A DNA stretch of 11,573 nucleotides, taken from the NCBI GenBank assembly GCA_937925635.1, contig CALALX010000085.1:1-11573 (forward strand), given 5' to 3'. The position numbers and the translations under genes were made by a program. The notes beneath the pieces were generated by a model. The model saw nothing but the letters and a program-made list of their open reading frames with translations, was not told where the DNA came from and searched no databases. Shown one piece after another: positions 1-5,489 of the stretch. Positions within the stretch are counted from its first letter, which is position 1; each line of letters opens with the position of its first letter. Origin of the DNA: an uncultured Caulobacter sp. (GTDB lineage: Bacteria; Pseudomonadota; Alphaproteobacteria; Caulobacterales; Caulobacteraceae).

Positions 1-560
1 ACATCGAACGGCTGGTCGAGCAGGCGCTGGTCCAGACCCGCGCCGGCTGCGATATCCTCGCCCCGTCGGACATGATGGACGGCCGGATCGGGATCATCCG
101 CGCCGCGCTGGAATCCGAGGGATTCCAGAACACTATGATCATGTCCTACGCAGCCAAGTACGCTTCGGCCTTCTACGGCCCGTACCGGGACGCCATCGGC
201 TCGGGCAAGCTCGGCACCCTGGGGCCGTCGGACAAGAAGACCTACCAGCAGGACCCGGCCAACAGCGACGAGGCCCTGCGCGAGGTGGCCCTCGACATCG
301 CCGAGGGCGCGGACATGGTCATGGTCAAGCCCGGCATGCCGTATCTCGATATTGTTCAAAGGGTTGTACAGGAATTCTCCATGCCGACCTTCGCCTTCCA
401 GGTCAGCGGCGAGTACGCGATGATCATGGCCGCGGCGCAGAACGGCTGGATCGACGAACAGCGCGCCATCCTTGAGAGCCTGGGCTCCTTCAAGCGCGCC
501 GGCTGCGCGGGCGTGATCACCTACTTCGCGCCCCGTGCGGCGCGGATGCTGGGGGGCTAG
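1..560 (+). CDS. hemB: Porphobilinogen synthase (delta-aminolevulinic acid dehydratase), C-terminal part
   Basis: HemB condenses two 5-aminolevulinate molecules to porphobilinogen, an early step in cytosolic haem and tetrapyrrole synthesis. The gene is cut by the window start. The frame is open from base 3, giving 185 residues, a little over half of the usual roughly 330. The characteristic PSDMMDGRIG segment is encoded at about 63-92. The two active-site lysines are both visible: SYAAKYAS (Lys codon 156-158, corresponding to E. coli Lys195) and VMVKPGMPYLD (Lys codon 327-329, corresponding to Lys247, the Schiff-base lysine). The FQVSGEYAMI segment follows, and the protein ends ARMLGG before TAG. 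The metal-binding region near the middle of the protein lies upstream and cannot be judged. The gene faces the tetR gene across a gap full of palindromes, so its transcript probably ends there. Confidence 0.97.
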   Translation, partial: IERLVEQALVQTRAGCDILAPSDMMDGRIGIIRAALESEGFQNTMIMSYAAKYASAFYGPYRDAIGSGKLGTLGPSDKKTYQQDPANSDEALREVALDIAEGADMVMVKPGMPYLDIVQRVVQEFSMPTFAFQVSGEYAMIMAAAQNGWIDEQRAILESLGSFKRAGCAGVITYFAPRAARMLGG

Positions 561-606
561 GACGAATCGACATTCAGGCGGCGGGCCATGTTTTCCCTCC
601 GATTGT

Positions 607-695
607 CCCCGCGCAGGCGGGGACCCAAGCCTCCGGGGCGGCTTCGCCGGCGGTTGGAGGCCTGATAGTCAGCTTGGGTCCCCGCCTCCGCGGGG
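607..695. repeat. REP-like inverted repeat pair
   Basis: The left arm at 607-630 and the right arm at 672-695 are reverse complements at 23 of 24 positions. Each arm is itself a small hairpin with the same 6-bp stem: CCCCGC at 607-612 with GCGGGG at 617-622, and CCCCGC at 680-685 with GCGGGG at 690-695. Only the 4-base loops differ (GCAG and CTCC). Between the arms lie GCCTCC (629-634) pairing with GGAGGC (657-662), and a small CGGC-TTC-GCCG hairpin at 639-649. Two REP units in inverted orientation like this resemble a bacterial interspersed mosaic element. A relative with a compensatory stem change lies at the end of the window. No transposase is nearby. Confidence 0.7.
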
Positions 696-749
696 TCACA
701 CGGTGAGTGGAAGGCCTGTTTCGCTGAATGCCGATTGACCCTAGTTCAG

Positions 750-781
750 CCGCTCATCCCGGCATGCGCCGGGATGAGCGG
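750..781. terminator. Perfect 14-bp hairpin between hemB and tetR, probable bidirectional terminator
   Basis: CCGCTCATCCCGGC at 750-763 pairs perfectly with 768-781 around an ATGC loop. On the plus strand a TTTTT run follows at 787-791, six bases after the stem, so this could end hemB transcription, although the spacing is long for a classical intrinsic terminator. On the minus strand the stem begins two bases after the tetR stop codon and has no U-run behind it. The first ten bases (CCGCTCATCC) recur at 11545-11554, so the sequence may be a repeat serving as a terminator. Confidence 0.6.
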
Positions 782-783
782 AG

Positions 784-1386
784 TCATTTTTCCGTCTCCT
801 GCCGGATTCGAGCCTCGATCAGCTCCAGCGCGATGTCCCGGATTCGCTCGGGCGGGCGGCCGAGGAGCTCGGCCATGGTGTCGCCGAACAGGCCGACGCC
901 CAGCGCCATGCTGACGCAGACCAGCATGAAGTCCTGGACCGCGCCATCGTCCGGCGGACCGTCCAGCTGCATGCGCAGGGCGGCCACGTCCTGCACCGCC
1001 TGACGGATGACCGTCATCCGCCGCGACTCGCCGGTCAGCTCCAGCCAGGCGGCCAGGCGCGCGCCGCCCCGGGTCCCGAAGGCGTCGAACAGCGCCCGCG
1101 CCCCGGCCCCGACGCGGCCGACGGCGTCCTGCTGGTGACCAAAATCCACGGCGATCCGCTCGACCAACTGGCGGATCATCCGCTCCATCAGCGCGGTCTG
1201 GACACCGTCGATCGAGCCGAAGTGATGCAGCACTGTGGCGTTGGCGACGCCCGCCGCCGCCGCCACGTCGGCGAGCTTCAGCGCCTGCGGCCCCTTCTCC
1301 AGCAGGATCGCTTCGCAGGCCGCGAGGATGTTTTCGCGCGCCGCCTCGGGCGAGCGTCGGACTCTCGGAGCGCGCTCTATTGACAT
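784..1386 (-). CDS. TetR/AcrR-family transcriptional repressor
   Basis: This is a DNA-binding repressor of the TetR family, probably acting as a dimer and released by a small ligand. With the ATG at 1386 it has 200 residues. The N-terminal domain shows EAARENILAACEAIL (helix 1) and then the helix-turn-helix LADVAAAAGVANATVLHHFG at about residues 38-57, ending in the family's typical HHFGS recognition-helix turn. The rest is a helical ligand-binding domain too variable to predict a ligand. A TTG at 1401 would add five residues (reading LSTK after the initiator). Neither start has a clear ribosome binding site, and I prefer the ATG. The gene is divergent from the PF10118-type gene at 1449, with about 60 bases between them. 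A palindrome at 1377-1398 covers its start, which points to autoregulation and control of the neighbour. Confidence 0.9.
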   Translation of the reverse strand: MSIERAPRVRRSPEAARENILAACEAILLEKGPQALKLADVAAAAGVANATVLHHFGSIDGVQTALMERMIRQLVERIAVDFGHQQDAVGRVGAGARALFDAFGTRGGARLAAWLELTGESRRMTVIRQAVQDVAALRMQLDGPPDDGAVQDFMLVCVSMALGVGLFGDTMAELLGRPPERIRDIALELIEARIRQETEK

Positions 1387-1398
1387 TTTTGTCGATAG
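1377..1398. promoter_or_regulatory. Candidate TetR operator over the tetR start codon
   Basis: CTATTGACA (1377-1385) and TGTCGATAG (1390-1398) are inverted repeats matching at 8 of 9 positions around a TTTT centre, a 22-bp near-palindrome. Size and symmetry suit a TetR dimer site. It spans the ATG start of tetR (1386-1384) and lies upstream of the divergent gene at 1449. It also contains TTGACA at 1380-1385, a good -35 match for that gene, although I see no convincing -10 at the right distance. The role is inferred from position and symmetry. Confidence 0.6.
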
Positions 1399-1448
1399 CA
1401 ATAGATGGAGGTCATACGCCTTCCTAGCCCTCCCTCCCCGAGGACGCC

Positions 1449-2297
1449 ATGACCCGCAAGAACACCCCTGCCGACGTCGCCGTGCTGCCGCGCGACATCC
1501 GTTTCGACGTCGAACCCGCCCGCAGCGGGCATTGGCTGGCCGGAGACCCGGTCGGCACGGCCGTGTTCAACGCCCTGTCGCTGACCTTCCCGGATGGCGA
1601 GCGGCTGTTCATGGACGCGGTGCGCAACTACCGCGGCCAGCTGACCGGCAAGCTGCTGGAGGACGCCAAGGGCTTCATCGCCCAAGAGGCCATCCACTCG
1701 CGCGAGCATCACGGGCTGAACGGGGCCATCGACCGCAGCAAGTACCCGGTCGCCGAGATCGAGGCCCAGATCCGCGAGCGCACCAACTTCGCCCGCACGC
1801 GCGGCCCGATGGCGATGCTGGTCTCGACCATCGCGCTTGAGCACTTCACGGCGATGATGGCCGACATGCACATGGCCCACCCCGAGCTGTTCGACGGCGC
1901 CGCGCCGGATATCGAGCGGATGTGGCGCTGGCACGCCATGGAGGAGACCGAGCACAAGGCGGTCGCCTACGACGTGTTCATGGCCGTCACGAAGGACTGG
2001 TCCCCCTTCAAGCGCTACATGATCCGATGCCGGGCGATGTTCTTCGTCAGCATCATGTTCACCCGCAACATCTGCCGCTACGCCGCGCGCCTGCTCGAGG
2101 CCGACGGTTACGCGCCGGAAGCGGCCCTGAAGGCGGTCAAGGCGTACGTCTGGGACAAGCCCGGCATCTTCAAGCGCGGCTGGAAGACCTACTTCGCCTG
2201 GTATCGCCCCGGCTTCCACCCCTGGGACCACGACAACCGCTCTGAGCTCTCGGCCTGGAAGGCCGAGTTCGACGCGGCGGTCCCGGCGGCGGCCTAG
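1449..2297 (+). CDS. Predicted metal-dependent hydrolase, PF10118/COG3687 type (ferritin-like di-iron fold)
   Basis: A 282-residue protein with the pattern I associate with the PF10118 'metal-dependent hydrolase' family, whose substrates are largely unknown. Likely metal ligands occur in order: FPDGERLF (Glu51), FIAQEAIHSREHH (Glu80, His83), ALEHF (Glu131) and WRWHAMEETEHK (Glu165, Glu168, His169). Two ExxH-type motifs plus further glutamates are typical of a four-helix di-iron site. No signal peptide is seen. A hydrophobic stretch at about 196-204 (RAMFFVSIMFTR region) could be a buried or membrane-associating helix. The start is supported by GAGGA at 1440-1444, five bases before the ATG. 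It is divergent from tetR with a shared palindrome, so it is probably the repressor's target. Its stop overlaps the stop of the convergent small gene. The family call is firm; the reaction is not known to me. Confidence 0.85.
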   Translation: MTRKNTPADVAVLPRDIRFDVEPARSGHWLAGDPVGTAVFNALSLTFPDGERLFMDAVRNYRGQLTGKLLEDAKGFIAQEAIHSREHHGLNGAIDRSKYPVAEIEAQIRERTNFARTRGPMAMLVSTIALEHFTAMMADMHMAHPELFDGAAPDIERMWRWHAMEETEHKAVAYDVFMAVTKDWSPFKRYMIRCRAMFFVSIMFTRNICRYAARLLEADGYAPEAALKAVKAYVWDKPGIFKRGWKTYFAWYRPGFHPWDHDNRSELSAWKAEFDAAVPAAA

Positions 2298-2581
2298 TCA
2301 GGCGCGGGCCCGTCGTAGACGAATTCGACGAGGAACACCCGCTCGCCGGGTCCGTGCTTCGCCACCTTCAGAAGGTCGACCACGCCGGCGAAGCCTGACC
2401 GCCGCGCCAGCGCGGAGGTCACCTCGGCGAGCGTGATCTCGCGGATCGAAGTCACCTCGACATGCCCCGGTCCGAGCGGATAGCGGCCGCCGACCTTCAC
2501 TCGCGGGCTCTGCCAGATGCGCACCGAGCAGGTGATCTCGCCGCGCATCACGCCGTCGCGAAGGCGGCGGGCGAACATCAT
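2294..2581 (-). CDS. Small ASCH/PUA-like domain protein
   Basis: A 95-residue protein without signal peptide or membrane segment. The order RGEITCSVRIW, then VKVGGRYPLGPGHVEVTSI, then ITLAEVT, and a final VFLVEFVYD resembles the ASCH fold (PUA-like, RNA- or nucleotide-binding), whose small members include E. coli YqfB. From memory of YqfB, the N4-acetylcytidine amidohydrolase uses a Lys and a Thr in a GRKTITIR-type motif. Here the aligned Lys position appears to be Ile16 or Glu15, so that activity is doubtful. The start ATG overlaps the stop of the upstream oxidoreductase gene (ATGA), implying coupled translation in one operon. The family call rests on pattern similarity only and is less certain than for the neighbours; function unknown. 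Confidence 0.6.
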   Translation of the reverse strand: MMFARRLRDGVMRGEITCSVRIWQSPRVKVGGRYPLGPGHVEVTSIREITLAEVTSALARRSGFAGVVDLLKVAKHGPGERVFLVEFVYDGPAPD

Positions 2582-3441
2582 TCGGCCGGGCGCTCCAGCC
2601 GCGCGATGAGGCTAGACGTGTCCCAGCGGTTTCCGCCCATGGCCTGCACCTCGGCGTAGAACTGGTCGATCAGGGCCGTGGCGGCGATCCGGGCGCCGTT
2701 GGTCCGCGCCTCGTCCAGCGCGATGCCGAGGTCCTTGCGCATCCAGTCGACCGCGAAGCCGAAGTCGAACTTGCCTTCGCTCATCGTCGCCCAGCGGTTC
2801 TCCATCTGCCAGCTCTGGGCCGAGCCCTTGGAGATGGCGGCCAGCACGCCGTCGGTGTCGAGGCCGGCGCGCTTTGCGAAGTGAAGGGCTTCGGCGACGC
2901 CCTGGACCGCTCCGGCGATGGCGATCTGGTTGCACATCTTGGTCAGCTGGCCGGTCCCGACCTCGCCCATGCGGCGCACGGCCTTGGCGTAGACGCCGAT
3001 CACCGGCTCAGCGCGGGCGTAGGCCGCCGCGTCGCCGCCGGCCATGATGGTCAGCTGGCCGTTCTCCGCCCCCGCCTGACCGCCGCTGACGGGCGCGTCG
3101 ATAAACCAGCGGCCGCCCTGCGCCGCCAGCGCCGCCATGTCGCGGGCGACCCTGGCCGAGGTGGTGGTGTGGTCGACGATGATCCCGCCCTCGGCCATCG
3201 TGGCCAAGGCTTGCGGAACCACCTGCCGGACGTCGTCGTCATTGCCGACACAGAGGGCGACCAGCTCGGCGCCGGCGCAGGCTTCGCCGACCGTCGCGCC
3301 GGCCCGACCGCCCTGGATCGCCGTCCAGCGATTCGCCTTCTCGGGGCTGCGGTTGAACACCGCCACCTCATGCCCGGCCTTCGCCAGGTATCCGGCCATC
3401 GGGAAACCCATCACACCCAGGCCTACAAAGGCGGTCTTCAT
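2578..3441 (-). CDS. NAD(P)-dependent beta-hydroxyacid dehydrogenase (3-hydroxyisobutyrate dehydrogenase family)
   Basis: A 287-residue cytosolic oxidoreductase of the beta-hydroxyacid dehydrogenase family, which includes 3-hydroxyisobutyrate dehydrogenase, tartronate semialdehyde reductase and GLYR1-type reductases. The N-terminal Rossmann fold begins with AFVGLGVMGFPMA (GxGxxG dinucleotide site). VDHTTTS follows at 89-95, where many relatives have a D-x-S-T motif. DAPVSGG at 115-121 is the substrate-binding loop. GTGQLTKMCNQ carries the catalytic Lys168 with Asn171, and MRKDL carries conserved Lys236. The length is normal. GAGGA lies about ten bases upstream of the ATG. The substrate cannot be deduced: no valine-catabolism genes adjoin it, so mmsB would be an over-call. 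It is the first gene of a pair, its TGA overlapping the next ATG, and is divergent from motB. Confidence 0.9.
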   Translation of the reverse strand: MKTAFVGLGVMGFPMAGYLAKAGHEVAVFNRSPEKANRWTAIQGGRAGATVGEACAGAELVALCVGNDDDVRQVVPQALATMAEGGIIVDHTTTSARVARDMAALAAQGGRWFIDAPVSGGQAGAENGQLTIMAGGDAAAYARAEPVIGVYAKAVRRMGEVGTGQLTKMCNQIAIAGAVQGVAEALHFAKRAGLDTDGVLAAISKGSAQSWQMENRWATMSEGKFDFGFAVDWMRKDLGIALDEARTNGARIAATALIDQFYAEVQAMGGNRWDTSSLIARLERPAE

Positions 3442-3526
3442 CGCGGCGGTATCCTCGTTGCGGCCCTCGACACGGCGCTTGGCGCCTGCTGGGAATGACT
3501 ATTGGGGGAAGCGGTCCAAAGCTAGC

Positions 3527-3568
3527 CATCCTGAGCAGCACCCGGCGCGGGCGCGTGTCGAAGGACGC
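3527..3568 (-). repeat. Interspersed repeat, copy in the motB upstream gap
   Basis: On the minus strand this reads GCGTCCTTCG, then a variable middle, then GCTGCTCAGGATG. Both conserved ends occur identically at 10256-10281 between recO and parC, there on the plus strand and with a middle of only three bases. The CATCCTGAG/CGAAGGA pairing is typical of abundant short intergenic repeats in alphaproteobacteria. Here it occupies the centre of the 193-base gap (3442-3634) between the oxidoreductase and motB. I found no convincing promoter for either gene in the rest of the gap. Confidence 0.6.
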
Positions 3569-3634
3569 GCGATTGCAACCCCATCTTAACGCCCTGACGC
3601 CACCTTCCTGATCAAGGTTAAGCGGGGTTTCACC

Positions 3635-4540
3635 ATGGCGTTGAGCAGCGACGCGCCGGTCCTGATCAAGAAGGTCAAGAAGGTGTCCGGCGGCGGACAC
3701 CACGGCGGCGCGTGGAAGGTGGCCTACGCGGACTTCGTGACCGCCATGATGGCCTTCTTCCTGCTGATGTGGCTGATCAATACGACGAGCCCCGAGCAGA
3801 AGCGCGGCATCGCCGACTACTTCGCCCCCGCCAGCGTCGCCGAGACGACCAGCGGATCGGGCGGCATCCTGGGCGGCACCTCGCTGGGCGAGGACGGCGT
3901 GAAGGGCTCCGGCTCGATGGCCATGGTCGAACAGATGGCGCCCGAGGCGCCGCCGAACGTCAGGGAAACCGGCCAGAGCGCGGACAGTCCCGGCGCGACC
4001 AGTCTCGAGCAGGCCAGCGAGGAAGCCCTGCGCAAGGAGATGCAGGCCCGCGACGAGGCCGCCTTCGCCTCGGCCGCCATGTCGCTCCGCCAGGCGCTGC
4101 AGGACATGCCCGAACTCGCCGAGCTGTCGAAGCAGGTGATGATCGACCAGACGCCCGAGGGGCTGCGGATCCAGCTGGTTGACCAGGACGGCCGGTCGAT
4201 GTTCCGGGAAGGCGCGGCCGCGCCGAATGATCGCGCCCGGATCTTGCTGCGCGCCATCGCCCGGATCATCAACCAGCTGCCCAACCGGATCAGCATCAGC
4301 GGCCACACCAGCATGGGCGGCAGCGGCCGCACGGCGCCGGGCGACTGGAAGCTGTCGGCCGACCGCGCCGACGTCTCGCGTCAGCTCCTGCAAGGATTCG
4401 GCGTCGATCCGGACCGCGTCTACCAGGTGGCCGGAAAGGCCAACTCCGACCCCCTCTATCCGGACGACCCCATGCTCGCCGGGAACCGCCGAATCGCGAT
4501 CATCCTCCTGCGGGAGGCGCCGGTTCTGCCGCCGGATTGA
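3635..4540 (+). CDS. motB: Flagellar motor stator protein MotB
   Basis: MotB joins MotA in the inner membrane to form the proton-driven stator and anchors it to peptidoglycan. The 301-residue protein begins with a basic cytoplasmic tail (KKVKKVSGGGHHGG). A single membrane helix follows at about residues 31-50, starting YADFVTAMMAFFLLMWL, in which Asp33 is the conserved proton-carrying aspartate. A Gly/Ser/Glu-rich periplasmic linker runs to about 155. The OmpA-like peptidoglycan-binding domain follows, with LRIQLVDQDG, ISGHTS (221-226), DWKLSADRA (237-245) and NRRIAI (284-289). The usual Asp of the GHTD motif is Ser here. No motA lies beside it, matching Caulobacter, where motA and motB are at separate loci. 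The gene is divergent from the oxidoreductase and followed after 92 bases by bpt. Confidence 0.95.
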   Translation: MALSSDAPVLIKKVKKVSGGGHHGGAWKVAYADFVTAMMAFFLLMWLINTTSPEQKRGIADYFAPASVAETTSGSGGILGGTSLGEDGVKGSGSMAMVEQMAPEAPPNVRETGQSADSPGATSLEQASEEALRKEMQARDEAAFASAAMSLRQALQDMPELAELSKQVMIDQTPEGLRIQLVDQDGRSMFREGAAAPNDRARILLRAIARIINQLPNRISISGHTSMGGSGRTAPGDWKLSADRADVSRQLLQGFGVDPDRVYQVAGKANSDPLYPDDPMLAGNRRIAIILLREAPVLPPD

Positions 4541-4632
4541 CGAACGATGGTCGGTCAAAGCCTGCTTGCGCAGTCGGAAATGATGGGCGCTAATCCCTTT
4601 GGGGTACAGGAGAGCCGCGAGGCGCTGGGGCA

Positions 4633-5451
4633 GTGACGCACCATTTCACATCGAGACGGATGCGCTTCTTCCTCACGGCGCCGTCGCCCTGCCCCTACCT
4701 GCCGGGCCGGGAGGAACGAAAGGTCTTCGCCCACCTGCCGCCAGGCGACGGACCGGCGGTCAACGACAGCCTGACCCAGTCGGGCTTCCGCCGTTCGCAG
4801 CACATCGCCTACCGACCCGCCTGCGAGAGCTGCAGCGCCTGCACCTCGGCGCGCATCCCGGTCGGCGACTTCACCTTCTCGCGCAGCCAACGCAAGGTGC
4901 TGGCGCGCAACGCCGACCTGCGCCGCCATCTGGTCGAGGCGGAAGCGACGATGGAGCAGTTCGACCTGCTGCGCCGCTACCTGCTGGCCCGCCACGCCGA
5001 CGGCGGCATGGCGGAGATGACCTGGCCCGACTACGTGGCCATGGTCGAGGACACCGCGGTCCGCACCCATATCATCGAGTACCGCACGCCCTCGACGGAC
5101 AGCGGCCCCGGCGATCTGATGGCCTGTATTCTGGTCGACCTGATGGGGGACGGCCTGTCGATGGTCTACAGCTTCTATGACCCGCGCCAGGAACGCCGGA
5201 GCCTGGGCGCCTTCATCATCCTGGATCACATCGTCCAGGCGTCGCTGAACGGCCTGCCCTATGTCTATCTGGGCTACTGGGTGCCCGGCAGCGAGAAGAT
5301 GGCCTACAAGGCGCGCTACGCGCCGCTGGAAGTGCTCAGGCCGCAGGGCTGGATGCTGCTCTCGGCCCGCGAACGCGACGAGGCCGGCGAAGCCCTGGCC
5401 CGCGAGCGTCGCCTGCGCGGGACCAGCCTTCCCCGGCTGGGCAAGAAGTAG
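4633..5451 (+). CDS. bpt: Aspartate/glutamate leucyltransferase (bacterial arginyltransferase-like, N-degron pathway)
   Basis: Bpt transfers leucine from Leu-tRNA to proteins with N-terminal Asp or Glu, marking them for ClpS/ClpAP degradation. Database entries often call it arginyltransferase. The GTG start gives 272 residues and the family's typical N-terminus, HFTSRRMRFFLTAPSPCPYL. The next ATG at 4660 would remove conserved residues. The N-terminal ATE domain has Cys20 in CPYLPGREERK and the cysteine cluster ACESCSAC (Cys64, 67, 70) after GFRRSQHIAYRP. The C-terminal ATE domain shows SFYDP, LGAFIILDHI (191-200) and YLGYWVPGSEKMAYKARY (212-229), matching the family core. The length is normal and all motifs are intact. 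It may be transcribed from the 92-base gap behind motB, where TTGCGC at 4566-4571 and GCTAAT at 4589-4594 form only a weak promoter match. Confidence 0.93.
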   Translation: MTHHFTSRRMRFFLTAPSPCPYLPGREERKVFAHLPPGDGPAVNDSLTQSGFRRSQHIAYRPACESCSACTSARIPVGDFTFSRSQRKVLARNADLRRHLVEAEATMEQFDLLRRYLLARHADGGMAEMTWPDYVAMVEDTAVRTHIIEYRTPSTDSGPGDLMACILVDLMGDGLSMVYSFYDPRQERRSLGAFIILDHIVQASLNGLPYVYLGYWVPGSEKMAYKARYAPLEVLRPQGWMLLSARERDEAGEALARERRLRGTSLPRLGKK

Positions 5452-5455
5452 GCTC

Positions 5456-5473
5456 CGGCCCCCGAAGGGGCCG
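5456..5473. terminator. GC-rich hairpin between convergent bpt and esterase genes
   Basis: CGGCCCC (5456-5462) pairs with GGGGCCG (5467-5473) around a CGAA tetraloop, starting five bases after the bpt stop codon and 17 bases before the esterase stop. Neither strand has a U-run after the stem, so it is at best a non-canonical terminator. Its position in a 38-base convergent gap is the main support. Confidence 0.45.
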
Positions 5474-5489
5474 AAACCCGACGCCCCTC

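Larger units (their letters stand above)
561..783. other. Gene-free gap between convergent hemB and tetR, filled with palindromes
   Basis: These 223 bases hold no convincing gene. Short open frames crossing them encode low-complexity Arg/Gly/Ser-rich peptides and have no ribosome binding site. The gap contains a long imperfect inverted repeat at 607-695, built from two smaller hairpins, and a separate perfect hairpin at 750-781. The genes on both sides point into the gap, so transcription termination is the likely role. The sequences themselves look like REP-type repeats. Confidence 0.8.

Noticed and set aside
535..1003. Two short plus-strand frames in the hemB-tetR gap
   Set aside because: They cross palindromic repeats or the tetR coding region, lack ribosome binding sites and encode biased peptides.
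2578..3441. Assigning mmsB to the oxidoreductase
   Set aside because: The motifs identify the superfamily only, and no valine-degradation genes are adjacent.
3586..3621. TTAAC and TTAAG boxes upstream of motB considered as a CtrA site
   Set aside because: The full site needs TTAA-N7-TTAA. Here the two TTAA boxes are 28 bases apart, so they are at most isolated half-sites.
3368..4558. A 396-codon open frame on the minus strand opposite motB
   Set aside because: It is a shadow of motB and of the end of the oxidoreductase gene. The product is low-complexity and has no start signal.
4566..4596. TTGCGC and GCTAATCC upstream of bpt as a housekeeping promoter
   Set aside because: The spacing is longer than the usual range and the -10 matches only its first half, so I did not list it as a feature.
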